Shown: positions 7,209-16,110 of the stretch, piece by piece | Position numbering within the stretch: position 1 is the stretch's first letter | Layout of the letters: the number at the start of each line of letters is the position of its first letter | Source of the DNA: an uncultured Mycoplasmatota bacterium | GTDB lineage: Bacteria; Bacillota_I; Bacilli_A; RF39; UBA660 | Reading direction: 5' to 3' | DNA length: 30,351 nucleotides | Assembly (NCBI GenBank): GCA_900557185.1 | Contig: USRP01000011.1 | Location: 1 to 30,351 of the forward strand | The notes under the pieces: model-generated | Databases searched by the model: none | The model's input: only the letters and a program-made list of their open reading frames with translations | Told to the model about the DNA's origin: nothing | Made by a program: the position numbers and the translations under genes

Positions 7209-8132
7209 ATGCGTTCTAGTCGTAAGAAGAAAAAATCAATCATCAAAAAAATTGTGACTTTTTTTATCGTGCTAGTTTTACTTGTGGCTGGAACTTTTTT
7301 ATACAGTAGGTTTCTAGCGACAACGGGTCTAGAAATCCGTGAATACAGTATTCAAAACTCGTTATTTGAAAAAAATTTCCACGGTTTTAAAATTTTACAC
7401 ATGTCAGATATCCATTATTTAACAACTGTCGATGAAGATGATTTAAAAACAATCGTCAAAAAAATCAATCAGTTAAAACCAGATGTTGTCGTATTAACAG
7501 GAGATCTATTAGATGAACATGTAGAATATAGTAATCAAGAATTAGAAGTCTTAGAAACAGAGTTATCGAAAATCGAAGTAACGACAAATAAATATGCGAT
7601 TTCTGGAGATGAAGATGAAAAGAAAACAGAATGGGAAACAGTTATCAAAAACAGTAATTTTATTAATTTAAATAATACATATGATTTGATTTACAACGGT
7701 GTTGGTAGTCCTATTATGTTAAGTGGACTCAGTAGTAATTTAAAAGAAAAAGATATGATTACAACTAAAATTAAAGCCATTGAAGAACAAATTGATAATA
7801 CCCTACCTACGGTAGATCAAAATGGCAATAAATTATATGGAATTAATAATCCAATTTATCAAATTTTACTATTACACGAACCAGATTATATCGATGAATT
7901 TAATTATCACAAATTTCAATTAATCTTAGCAGGACACTCATTGAATGGACAGATTCGTCTTCCGGGAATTGGTGGTATTTTAAGAAAAAAAGGAGCCACA
8001 AATTATCAAGATGCATCTTATGAATTAGAAGGAACTAAGTTATTTGTATCTGGTGGTATAGGAACAACGAATAACATTCCATATCGTTTCTGTAATCGTC
8101 CATCTGTTAATTTATATCGTTTGACAAAATAA
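7209..8132 (+). CDS. Membrane-anchored metallophosphoesterase-like protein with a degenerate active site
   Basis: Counting from ATG 7209 the product is 307 residues. A Lys/Arg-rich N-terminus and one membrane segment (about 13-32) place the rest outside or at the membrane. The fold is the calcineurin-like phosphoesterase family of the YkuE/YaeI type: HMSDIHY (D67, H69), TGDLLDEH (D99), LLLHEP (H223), an AGH motif (H243), and the family's closing block GIGTT-NIPYRFCNRPSVNLYRL. However GNH[ED] is replaced by GDED (133-136), and GHxHGGQ by GHSLNGQ (242-248), so several metal and catalytic residues are missing. The frame extends to 7140, but that overlaps the preceding terminator and the putative promoter (TTGATT at 7161, TATGAT at 7182). 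The start at 7209 with GGTGAT upstream fits better. Confidence 0.85.
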   Translation: MRSSRKKKKSIIKKIVTFFIVLVLLVAGTFLYSRFLATTGLEIREYSIQNSLFEKNFHGFKILHMSDIHYLTTVDEDDLKTIVKKINQLKPDVVVLTGDLLDEHVEYSNQELEVLETELSKIEVTTNKYAISGDEDEKKTEWETVIKNSNFINLNNTYDLIYNGVGSPIMLSGLSSNLKEKDMITTKIKAIEEQIDNTLPTVDQNGNKLYGINNPIYQILLLHEPDYIDEFNYHKFQLILAGHSLNGQIRLPGIGGILRKKGATNYQDASYELEGTKLFVSGGIGTTNNIPYRFCNRPSVNLYRLTK

Positions 8133-8167
8133 AATAGTTAGATTATCACACATCTAACTATTTTTTT
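8131..8167 (+). terminator. Bidirectional terminator between the phosphoesterase-like gene and nadK
   Basis: A stem of at least 12 bp (AAATAGTTAGAT / ATCTAACTATTT) with an 8-base loop carries a T-run on both strands. It lies between two convergent genes and contains the nadK stop codon. Confidence 0.88.
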
Positions 8168-8975
8168 CTATAAATTTATTGCGTACTTTTTGGTAAAAGT
8201 GATGATTTGGAAGTTTTAAATAAGTAATTCTTCTACTATCTACGGTTGTTTTAATTTTATGGACGTGGTGGTATTTCTTAACTGTACCATCGACAACAAT
8301 CATCAAGTTTGTATTTTTATCTTGACTATCTCCACTCGGTGTAATCGTAATTGTTTTATGTTCCGGAATCACAACAGAATTTAATAAATTACGATATGCT
8401 TTATTATTCAGTGGAGAAAGTGGCGTTAATTGTAAAGTATGAATCGAAGAATCGACAATGGCTCCATGAACACTTAAATTATAAGCCGTTGAACCAATTG
8501 TTGTAGCAACTAACAAACCATCACCGACAAATTCTTCTAAAAATTGACGGTTGACTTCTACTTTTAAAGATACTGTTTTTAAATCCATTTGGCGAATGAC
8601 AATTTCATTTAGAGAATGCAGTGTAACAGGACGAATTCCTTCTATCTCTGTTTTCTGAATACTAATTTTTTCTTCTAATAATTCATTCTTTTGTAGTTTA
8701 TCTAAAAATAAGTCGATTTCTTTTGGATCTATCTCTTGTAAAAAGCCAAGAGTACCAGTATGAATTCCCGCATAGTAAATATTAGAATCAAACTTTGTTG
8801 CATGGACCATTTTTAAAAAAGTCCCATCACCACCAACAGCAATTCCTAAATCAAAATGCTTTTTATCAATATGGTAACCTCTCTCTTGTAATTTCTTTTT
8901 TAATATCGCAACTACTTTCTGGCTTTCTCCTTTATAATTAGAATAAATATTGACTCTTTTGATATTCTTTTTCAC
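8154..8975 (-). CDS. nadK: NAD kinase
   Basis: NAD kinase phosphorylates NAD+ to NADP+. The 273-residue product contains the nucleotide-binding GGDGT (48-52), the LNE motif (N123-E124), VGDGLLVATT (150-159) and GSTAYNLSVHGAI (161-173), all diagnostic. The start codon is GTG at 8975, set by AAGGTGAT just upstream. The overlapping ATG at 8977 is followed immediately by TGA and cannot be used. It is the last gene of a four-gene run whose first member also has an NAD-related enzyme (PncC) next to it. The spacing to the upstream metallopeptidase gene is four bases. Confidence 0.96.
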   Translation of the reverse strand: MKKNIKRVNIYSNYKGESQKVVAILKKKLQERGYHIDKKHFDLGIAVGGDGTFLKMVHATKFDSNIYYAGIHTGTLGFLQEIDPKEIDLFLDKLQKNELLEEKISIQKTEIEGIRPVTLHSLNEIVIRQMDLKTVSLKVEVNRQFLEEFVGDGLLVATTIGSTAYNLSVHGAIVDSSIHTLQLTPLSPLNNKAYRNLLNSVVIPEHKTITITPSGDSQDKNTNLMIVVDGTVKKYHHVHKIKTTVDSRRITYLKLPNHHFYQKVRNKFIEKNS

Positions 8976-8979
8976 ATAA

Positions 8980-9996
8980 TCACCTTGCTTTTACTGTTTC
9001 TAAATGTTTTACAATCATTGGATAATATAAATCAAATGTTGGATAAATCTGACGTTGATTTTCATATTCTTCTAAACTTTCTAATATATCTTCAATATAA
9101 ATAAAACCACGCTTCTTTTCATTTTGAATCGCTCTTTGTACCCATGCCTCATCGTGATATATCAAAGAAATATAACGAATTACAATTGCCCTTATAACAT
9201 GTTCATTTATAATCGAAGAAATTTTCCCATATGCTTGTTTTCTCATAACATCTACGATATCACTAAACAAATCAGGAATATCATTTTCTTTCAAATATTG
9301 TTCCGTTAAAGGATTTACATAACCATGACCAAATTCATGAACGGACATTATAATAACACGTTGATCTTCGATATCAAATAAATTTTCTTTTTTAGAAATA
9401 TTGTATGTAGGAATACAAGAATATTCATCTTGATTACATTTACAATGAAAAGCATGATTGGTTATATATGGCATCAAATTGATAAATAAATTCCCACTTT
9501 GGTATCCATAATAGCTTTGTAAAAATTCTGAGACATGGTCATCATCAAATTGTTTACAAATAGAGTTCACAAATTTTTGATACATTTCTATTTGACTTTG
9601 ATAGTAATTTTGAAAATCTATCTTGTGTGCGAAATCATCTAGTTGATCGATAAATTCGTAAATTTTAGGATTACCATCTAATCTTTCATAGAAAATATAA
9701 TCACTTAATTGCTTACATTTAAAATGATCATCTAGTTGTAAAAAAAGGCCCAACGGAGCATCGTAAGCAAAACCATGGTGCGCAACTAAATCATCAAATT
9801 GTTTTATCACATTTTCCTCTTTATATTTACCAAACTTATCTATGATATTTTGAACATAAAATTGATTTTCATACGGTTTAAACATAGATGGAAATTTATT
9901 GCGATAGTTACTAATACACATAATAATTCCCAATAATTCTGTTCGATAGTCCACTTTCACAGTAATATTGCCAGATTTTTTTTGAACATGTTCCAT
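8980..9996 (-). CDS. DUF4932-like putative zinc metallopeptidase (HEFGH)
   Basis: The 338-residue product carries the zinc-binding HExxH motif as SVHEFGHGYVNP (HEFGH at 220-224). With the overall layout this resembles DUF4932 proteins of Firmicutes, a gluzincin-like family of unknown function. I recognise the family from memory and cannot confirm it by profile. No signal peptide or membrane segment is visible, so it should be cytoplasmic. A cysteine cluster, CKCNQDEYSC (185-194), lies before the motif. It sits between pncC and nadK with gaps of five and four bases, so it is co-transcribed with NAD(P)-related genes. The start ATG 9996 has AAGGGAAAT upstream, inside the preceding gene's end. 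Confidence 0.8.
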   Translation of the reverse strand: MEHVQKKSGNITVKVDYRTELLGIIMCISNYRNKFPSMFKPYENQFYVQNIIDKFGKYKEENVIKQFDDLVAHHGFAYDAPLGLFLQLDDHFKCKQLSDYIFYERLDGNPKIYEFIDQLDDFAHKIDFQNYYQSQIEMYQKFVNSICKQFDDDHVSEFLQSYYGYQSGNLFINLMPYITNHAFHCKCNQDEYSCIPTYNISKKENLFDIEDQRVIIMSVHEFGHGYVNPLTEQYLKENDIPDLFSDIVDVMRKQAYGKISSIINEHVIRAIVIRYISLIYHDEAWVQRAIQNEKKRGFIYIEDILESLEEYENQRQIYPTFDLYYPMIVKHLETVKAR

Positions 9997-10001
9997 ATTT
10001 T

Positions 10002-10475
10002 TTATTTCCCTTCTAATAATGTTTTCAATCTCATCACTAATAATCTCATAATCATTTTTTTATTTTCTACTCTATCGAACGATGACACACTCATTGTCTG
10101 TTCGATATATGTATCTTCTTCTTTGTCATATATAGCAAAATAAACCATATTCATCCTATCAGTTGGATTATTTGGATCTTGTCTATTCAATGTACCAGTA
10201 ATCCCTACTCCATAATCACTTTCTCCATTGACGGTTGCAAGTCTAGCCATTTCTTTTGCTACTTCGATACTATAAACTGTATACTGATCGATGATTTTAG
10301 AATCCATCCCATATTTTTCTTTCATATGATTAGAGTAACTGACAATGCCTAGTTGAAATACTTCGCTTGCTCCAGGAATATTGGTAATTTCATTGGCAAC
10401 CATTCCTCCTGTACAAGATTCCATCGTAGAAATTGTTTCTTTTCTCTTTGTTAATATTTCGATAATTTCTTTCAT
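10002..10475 (-). CDS. pncC: CinA C-terminal domain family, nicotinamide-nucleotide amidase (PncC)
   Basis: PncC deamidates nicotinamide mononucleotide to nicotinic acid mononucleotide, recycling pyridine nucleotides from NAD-consuming reactions such as the LigA reaction. The 157-residue product is a stand-alone CinA C-terminal domain: ISTMESCTGGMVANEIT (15-31), FQLGIVSYSNHMK with the conserved Y and K, and YGVGITGTLNRQDPN. It lacks the MoaB-like N-terminal domain of full-length CinA. AGAAGGT precedes ATG 10475. It lies three bases after the membrane-protein gene and upstream of the metallopeptidase and nadK. Confidence 0.88.
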   Translation of the reverse strand: MKEIIEILTKRKETISTMESCTGGMVANEITNIPGASEVFQLGIVSYSNHMKEKYGMDSKIIDQYTVYSIEVAKEMARLATVNGESDYGVGITGTLNRQDPNNPTDRMNMVYFAIYDKEEDTYIEQTMSVSSFDRVENKKMIMRLLVMRLKTLLEGK

Positions 10476-10478
10476 AGA

Positions 10479-10961
10479 TTACCTTCTTTCGCATGTATAT
10501 TGTTCATTGGTAGACTCTATTTCAACAAATAGTTGATTTTGATATCTACTATCGGTTGAAAGATAAATTGTATCGTTGGAAGCATTTCTACGTGCTCCAT
10601 TTTTAATTGTTTCTTTCTCACTTAAAATGAGAGTCCAATCTTTTCTTCGCGATTGACTTGCCGATGAACTATAGTGAATGACTGAATAATTTCCTTTCAT
10701 TCCATTTTCTTGGGCGGTACCATATAAAGACAATTCTGTTTTATCAATTTGTAAAACCATTTGTCCATTTTCACAATCCCATACACCTTGAATATCTTTT
10801 TTAGAATTGTTTAACAATGTAATAAGTAACCAGATAAATAATATAATCATAACAATCATAATCATAATAAAGGCGATAACAAACCACTTTGTACGTTTCT
10901 TTCTTTTTAAAAAGTAAGCATCTTTTTCTTCCTGATTTTTCCAACTATTTTTTGTATCCAT
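10479..10961 (-). CDS. Single-pass membrane protein of unknown function
   Basis: I do not recognise this 160-residue protein. It has a charged N-terminus (1-25), one long hydrophobic segment (about 26-50) and a soluble domain that begins IQGVWDCENGQMVLQI. That domain looks like a small beta-rich fold with Cys63 and Cys157 that could pair if it lies outside the cell. The ribosome binding site GAGGAGTGG precedes ATG 10961, and a TATACT -10 candidate lies at 10988-10983 just after the pflA terminator. It is the first gene of the run leading to pncC and nadK. Confidence 0.75.
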   Translation of the reverse strand: MDTKNSWKNQEEKDAYFLKRKKRTKWFVIAFIMIMIVMIILFIWLLITLLNNSKKDIQGVWDCENGQMVLQIDKTELSLYGTAQENGMKGNYSVIHYSSSASQSRRKDWTLILSEKETIKNGARRNASNDTIYLSTDSRYQNQLFVEIESTNEQYTCERR

Positions 10962-10991
10962 ATCTATCCACTCCTCATGTTAAGTATATCA

Positions 10992-11020
10992 CAAAAGAGA
11001 ACTAGATACCTAGTTCTCTT
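10992..11020 (-). terminator. Terminator after pflB-pflA
   Basis: On the minus strand the stem AAGAGAACTAG / CTAGTTCTCTT (11 bp, 4-base loop) overlaps the pflA stop codon and is followed by TTTTG. The T-run is short, so efficiency is uncertain. Confidence 0.75.
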
Positions 11021-11723
11021 GTAAAATCTGATTTAACTTTTCTAAGTCATCCTTTTTTAAAGCTGGAACACCATCTAATCGATAAGGAATTCCTAACTTC
11101 TTATATTTTTCTACTCCATATAAATGATAAGGAAGTAATTCTACTCGCTCTACATTTTTAATTGTTTTTACATATTCTTTTAATTTTAATATATATTCTT
11201 CTGTATCATTGATTCCTGGGACAATTACTTGTCTTAACCAAAGTTTTTTATTCATTTTTTGACAGAGGTCTAAGAAATCAAGATATTCTTGAATGCGATA
11301 ACCTGTCATTTTTTTATATCCATCTGTATCTAGTGCTTTAATATCTAAAATCACTAAGTCTGTATATTTTAAGATTTCTTCATGTAGTTCGGGTTTTGTT
11401 CCAACCCCTGAAGTATCTAAACAGGTATGAATATGTTCTTGTTGACATAATTTTAAACATTCTAATACAAATTCTGGTTGACAGAGAGGATCACCTCCAG
11501 AGAAGGTAATTCCTCCTTCATCACCAAAATAATTTTTATATCGTTTTACTTTTTTAATTAATTCTTCTGGAGTAGTCATGTTTTTGTCTTCCATATTCCA
11601 TGTTTCAGGATTATGGCAAAACAAACATCGTAATTTACATCCTTGTAAGAATACGACATATCGTATTCCTGGACCATCTACAAGGCCCATTGTTTCAACA
11701 GATTCAATACTACCTTTTATCAT
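11010..11723 (-). CDS. pflA: Pyruvate formate-lyase activating enzyme
   Basis: This radical SAM enzyme installs the glycyl radical on pyruvate formate-lyase. The 237-residue product has the CxxxCxxC cluster motif as GCKLRCLFCHNPETW (C29, C33, C36), the early GLVDGPGIRYVVFLQGC block, and the SAM-binding GGITFSGGDPL. It lacks the extra ferredoxin-like insert of other glycyl-radical activases, which supports PflA. Its ATG overlaps the pflB stop codon by one base (TAATG), so it is translated as part of the pflB mRNA. Confidence 0.96.
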   Translation of the reverse strand: MIKGSIESVETMGLVDGPGIRYVVFLQGCKLRCLFCHNPETWNMEDKNMTTPEELIKKVKRYKNYFGDEGGITFSGGDPLCQPEFVLECLKLCQQEHIHTCLDTSGVGTKPELHEEILKYTDLVILDIKALDTDGYKKMTGYRIQEYLDFLDLCQKMNKKLWLRQVIVPGINDTEEYILKLKEYVKTIKNVERVELLPYHLYGVEKYKKLGIPYRLDGVPALKKDDLEKLNQILQEN

Positions 11724-13951
11724 TAAATGGTCTCGTGGAATGTACGATTAATTACTTCTAGTTGTTGTTCACGACTTAAACGATTGAAGTGAACAGCATA
11801 TCCACTTACACGAATCGTAAGCGTTGGATATTTATCTGGATGATCCATTGCATCAATTAGTGTTTCACGATTAAATACGTTAACATTTAAATGATGTGCT
11901 CCTTGTTTAAAGTATCCATCTAAAAGAGCTACTAATTTCTTAATACGTTCTTTTTCATCTTTTCCAAGGGCATTTGGAACAATTGAGAATGTATTTGAAA
12001 TACCATCTTGGCATACATCTTTATATTCTATTTTAGCAACAGAGTTTAATGATGCAAGAGCACCACTAGAGTCTCTTCCATGCATTGGGTTTGCTCCTGG
12101 AGCAAATGCGACACCAGCTTTTCTTCCATCTGGAGTTGCTCCTGTTTTCTTTCCATAAACAACATTTGAAGTAATTGTAAGCACAGATAATGTATGATGT
12201 GCATTACGATATAATTCATGTTTCTTTAATTCACGAATAAATCTCTCTGTAAGTTCTACAGCAATAGAATCTACACGATCATCATCGTTTCCATATTTTG
12301 GATAATCTCCTTCGATTTCAAAATCAGTTGTAATACCATCTTCATCACGAATTGGTTTTACTTTCGCGTATTTAATAGCAGATAAACTATCTACTGCAAC
12401 ACTAAGTCCTGCTACTCCAAATGCCATTAAACGTTCTACATTTGTATCATGTAATGCCATTTGTGATTTCTCATAGGCGTATTTATCATGCATATAGTGA
12501 ATGATATTCATTGCATCTACATAGATTTTCGCAACTTTTTCTAGTACTTTATCATAAGCAGTTTTTACTTCGTCATAATCTAATACTTCACTTGTAATTT
12601 TTGGTACATCTTTTAATACTTGTGTCTTTTTCATTTCATCGACACCACCATTAATGGCATATAGTAAAGCTTTGGCTAAATTACAACGAGCTCCAAAGAA
12701 CTGCATTTGTTTTCCAACCTTCATAGCAGATACACAACATGCGATTGCATAATCATCTCCATAAATTGGTCTCATTAAGTCATCGCTTTCATATTGTAGA
12801 GCATCTGTTTGAATAGACATTTTCGCACAGTAATCTTTCCATCCTTCTGGAAGTTCCTTACTCCATAATACTGTCATATTTGGTTCTGGAGCAGGTCCTA
12901 AATTTGTTAATGTGTGTAAATATCTAAATGAGTTTTTCGTTACAAGGGTACGTCCATCTAAAGCCATACCACCAAGTGATTCTGTAACCCAAGTAGGATC
13001 TCCAGCAAATAAATCATTATATTCTGGTGTTCTTAAATGACGAGCAATACGTAATTTAATGATGAATTGATCAATAATTTCTTGTGCTCCTTTTTCATCT
13101 AATGTACCTTCTTGTAAATCTCTTTCAATATAAATATCTAAGAATGTAGAAGTACGTCCTAAACTCATAGCAGCACCATTATTTTCTTTAATAGCTGCTA
13201 GATATCCAAAGTATAACCATTGAGCAGCTTCTAATGCATTCGTAGCTGGTTTTGAAATATCAAAACCATATTTACTAGCCATTGATTTAATTTCTTCAAG
13301 TGCTGAAATTTGTTCTGTTAATTCTTCTCTCATACGAATCACAGAAGCTGTCATTTCTACTTCGTCTAATTGACTTTGATCATATTTTTTACCTTCGATT
13401 AAACGATCAATTCCGTAAAGAGCAATACGACGATAATCACCGATAATTCTTCCTCTTCCATATGCGTCTGGAAGTCCTGTTAATAATCCCGCATGACGAG
13501 CAGCGCGAATATCAGGTGTATAAGCATCAAATACTCCTTGATTATGTGTCTTACGATATTTTGTAAATACTTTTTTCATTTCTGGGTCAATTTCATATCC
13601 ATAAGATTGAAGTGCACTCTCAACCATACGAATTCCACCCCATGGATTACAAATTCTTTTTAATGCTTCATCTGTTTGTAATCCAACAATAACTTCATCG
13701 TCTTTTGAAATATAACCAGGTTCATAAGCATCAATTCCTGATACTGTTTTTGTATCTACATCGTAAATTCCTTTATCCAGTTCGACTTTCATTTTTTCTT
13801 CTAGAATACTCCAAACTTTTTTTGTCTTGTCTGTACTCTCAGTTAAAAATGATTCATCACCGGTATATGGTGTTACGTTACTCATAATAAAGTCACGTAC
13901 ATCAATTGTATTTTTCCAAGTTTCTCCTTTAAAATTTCTCCAAGCGTCCAT
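11723..13951 (-). CDS. pflB: Formate C-acetyltransferase (pyruvate formate-lyase)
   Basis: PflB converts pyruvate and CoA to acetyl-CoA and formate under anaerobic conditions using a glycyl radical. The 742-residue product is the usual length. The catalytic cysteine pair is C405-C406 (YAIACCVSAM), and the radical glycine is G717 in RVSGYAV near the C-terminus. AGAAGGAGGTAAT gives a very strong ribosome binding site for ATG 13951. The gene is followed directly by pflA. Its presence indicates fermentative metabolism in this organism. Confidence 0.97.
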   Translation of the reverse strand: MDAWRNFKGETWKNTIDVRDFIMSNVTPYTGDESFLTESTDKTKKVWSILEEKMKVELDKGIYDVDTKTVSGIDAYEPGYISKDDEVIVGLQTDEALKRICNPWGGIRMVESALQSYGYEIDPEMKKVFTKYRKTHNQGVFDAYTPDIRAARHAGLLTGLPDAYGRGRIIGDYRRIALYGIDRLIEGKKYDQSQLDEVEMTASVIRMREELTEQISALEEIKSMASKYGFDISKPATNALEAAQWLYFGYLAAIKENNGAAMSLGRTSTFLDIYIERDLQEGTLDEKGAQEIIDQFIIKLRIARHLRTPEYNDLFAGDPTWVTESLGGMALDGRTLVTKNSFRYLHTLTNLGPAPEPNMTVLWSKELPEGWKDYCAKMSIQTDALQYESDDLMRPIYGDDYAIACCVSAMKVGKQMQFFGARCNLAKALLYAINGGVDEMKKTQVLKDVPKITSEVLDYDEVKTAYDKVLEKVAKIYVDAMNIIHYMHDKYAYEKSQMALHDTNVERLMAFGVAGLSVAVDSLSAIKYAKVKPIRDEDGITTDFEIEGDYPKYGNDDDRVDSIAVELTERFIRELKKHELYRNAHHTLSVLTITSNVVYGKKTGATPDGRKAGVAFAPGANPMHGRDSSGALASLNSVAKIEYKDVCQDGISNTFSIVPNALGKDEKERIKKLVALLDGYFKQGAHHLNVNVFNRETLIDAMDHPDKYPTLTIRVSGYAVHFNRLSREQQLEVINRTFHETI

Positions 13952-13979
13952 ATATTACCTCCTTCTAGTATCCTTTTAT

Positions 13980-13985
13980 AGTATA
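13980..13985 (-). promoter_or_regulatory. Probable -10 box of pflB
   Basis: TATACT on the minus strand lies about 30 bases before the pflB start. The only recognisable -35 (TTGATA, 14011-14006) is 20 bp away, longer than usual, so this promoter is tentative. I see no convincing Rex or FNR operator between 13952 and 14033. Confidence 0.4.
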
Positions 13986-14026
13986 ACACATTTTAGAAAA
14001 ACATGTATCAAAGTAAACGAATTTAT

Positions 14027-14064
14027 AAAAAAAATTGACAGTATACAATTTATTTACTGTCAAT
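14027..14064 (-). terminator. Terminator of ligA
   Basis: On the minus strand the stem ATTGACAGTA / TACTGTCAAT (14064-14055 with 14043-14034) encloses the ligA stop codon in its loop and is followed by eight T residues. Confidence 0.88.
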
Positions 14065-16044
14065 CATATTCATAAAGTCTTCTTCGGATAAAATTGGAAC
14101 GTTTAATTCGAGTGCTTTTTGATATTTACTACCAGGATTTTCACCAACGATTACAGCTCCTGTTTTTTTACTAACACTACTAGACCAAGTTCCTCCAAGA
14201 CTTTCTATTTTCGCTTGTGCTTCATCTCTTGTCATATGTTCTAAGCTTCCTGTTAAGACAAAGCTTTTACCAGATAGTGGTAAATCAGAAGATGTAGCAC
14301 CTAAATATTTCATATTTACGCCATTTTCTTTTAAGCGATTGATCAAATCGATATTGATTGGATCTTGAAAGTATTTAACAACACTTTTCGCAATAATACT
14401 TCCAATATCTCGAATATTTACTAATTCTTCTAATGTTGCTTGTTGTAAAGCTTCCATGGTGTGATAATGAGCTGCTAGTATTTTAGCAGTTTTCGCACCA
14501 ACATGACGAATTCCTAGGGCAAATAGTAGACGTTCTAGAGAATTCTTTTTACTGTTTTCAATACTCTCTAATAAGTTATTAATACTTTTTTCTCCGAATC
14601 CTTCTAATTCCATTAACTCTTGTTTCTTTTCATATAAGTGATAAAAGTCATCAAAAGTATTCAGATACCCCATATTATAAAAATCTTCGACAATGTTATC
14701 TCCAAACCCTTCGACATTCATCGCATTTCTAGAAACAAAATGAATTAATCCTTCTATTTTCTTGGCATCACAACGTGGATTCACACAATAATAAGCAGAT
14801 TCTTCTTCTTTTCTAACAAGGGGTTCATGACAAATTGGACAGTGGGTAGCCATTTGAAATGGAATTTCACTTCCATCTCTTCGTGATACTTCTGGACCAA
14901 TCACTTCTGGAATCACATCTCCGGCTTTTTTAATTTTTACGGTATCACCAATACGAATATCTTTACTAACGACATAGTCTTCATTATGTAAAGTTGTTTT
15001 AGAAATAACAGATCCCATTAATAATACTGGTTCTAAGATAGCATTTGGAACAACTTGTCCTGTTCTACCTACTGTAAATTTTATATCTTTTAATTTTGTT
15101 AAAACAACCATAGCTGGAAATTTATAAGCTGTTGCCCATCTTGGATATTTTACAGTATATCCACATTTTTGTTGATCATCTAATCCATTTACTTTGATCA
15201 CAATACCATCTATCTCATAAGATAGAGTTTCTCTTTTTTCAGTCCACTCACGAATATAATCTAATAATTCATCTAAATTAGACACTAACTTGATATTCGG
15301 GTTGACTGTAAAGCCTAATTTTTCTAAGAACTTTAATGCTTCATAATGGGTATTTAATCCATAATCTTTCGCGTTTGGTATGTGATACATAAAACTAGAT
15401 AAATTTCTACTCGCTGCAATACTACTATCTAGTTGTCTAACACTTCCCGCAGCTGCATTACGAGGATTGGCAAATGGTTCTTGATGATTTTTCTTTCTCG
15501 TTTCATTTAAATCTTCAAATGATTTTTTTGGCATATAGATTTCGCCACGTACTTCGATATCTATCTTTTCTTTTAGACGTAGTGGAATATTACGGATGGT
15601 TTTGACATTGTGGGTAATATCTTCTCCTGTCACTCCATCCCCTCTCGTCGCTCCACGGACAAGTTCTCCGTCTTTATAAAGGAGTGAAACAGAAAGACCA
15701 TCGATTTTTAATTCACAAACATAACTTGGATGAGAAACGTATTTTTTCACTCTGTCATCAAAGCGTACAATTTCACTCTCATTAAATACATTACTCAATG
15801 ATAACATTGGTATTTCATGTCTTACTTTTTGAAAGTCATCAATGACTTCTCCTCCAACACGAACAGTAGGAGAATCACTGCGTACAAATTCAGGATATTT
15901 CTCTTCTAGTCCTACTAATTCATGTAAATAATTATCATACTCTTGATCGGTTATCGTTGGTTTATCTAAAGTATGGTATTCATAACTGGCTTTATTTAAT
16001 AATTCGACTAGTTCATCGATGTGTTTTTTGATATCTTGATTCAT
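14050..16044 (-). CDS. ligA: NAD-dependent DNA ligase
   Basis: LigA seals nicks during replication and repair, using NAD+ and releasing NMN. From ATG 16044 the product is 664 residues, the normal length. It has the N-terminal Ia domain, the adenylation domain with the nucleotidyl-lysine in CELKIDGL (K113), the OB fold, a four-cysteine zinc finger (CPICHEP to NPRC), helix-hairpin-helix repeats (for example GFGEKSINNLLESI and RDIGSIIAKSV) and a C-terminal BRCT domain (GKSFVLTGSLEHMTRDEAQ onward). An apparent upstream start at 16053 is a GTG inside the AAGGTGAT ribosome binding site, so 16044 is preferred. A TATAAT lies at 16066-16061. The gene is transcribed alone. Confidence 0.97.
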   Translation of the reverse strand: MNQDIKKHIDELVELLNKASYEYHTLDKPTITDQEYDNYLHELVGLEEKYPEFVRSDSPTVRVGGEVIDDFQKVRHEIPMLSLSNVFNESEIVRFDDRVKKYVSHPSYVCELKIDGLSVSLLYKDGELVRGATRGDGVTGEDITHNVKTIRNIPLRLKEKIDIEVRGEIYMPKKSFEDLNETRKKNHQEPFANPRNAAAGSVRQLDSSIAASRNLSSFMYHIPNAKDYGLNTHYEALKFLEKLGFTVNPNIKLVSNLDELLDYIREWTEKRETLSYEIDGIVIKVNGLDDQQKCGYTVKYPRWATAYKFPAMVVLTKLKDIKFTVGRTGQVVPNAILEPVLLMGSVISKTTLHNEDYVVSKDIRIGDTVKIKKAGDVIPEVIGPEVSRRDGSEIPFQMATHCPICHEPLVRKEEESAYYCVNPRCDAKKIEGLIHFVSRNAMNVEGFGDNIVEDFYNMGYLNTFDDFYHLYEKKQELMELEGFGEKSINNLLESIENSKKNSLERLLFALGIRHVGAKTAKILAAHYHTMEALQQATLEELVNIRDIGSIIAKSVVKYFQDPINIDLINRLKENGVNMKYLGATSSDLPLSGKSFVLTGSLEHMTRDEAQAKIESLGGTWSSSVSKKTGAVIVGENPGSKYQKALELNVPILSEEDFMNMIDSK

Positions 16045-16086
16045 CTTTATCACCTTTTTTATTATATCATGTATCGCTTATAAAAA

Positions 16087-16110
16087 AACACTAATTTAGC
16101 GATTAGTGTT
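16087..16110 (-). terminator. Terminator of the pcrA operon
   Basis: On the minus strand AACACTAAT / ATTAGTGTT with a 6-base loop overlaps the stop codon of the nucleotidyltransferase gene and is followed by a T-run (antisense of 16082-16088). Confidence 0.85.
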
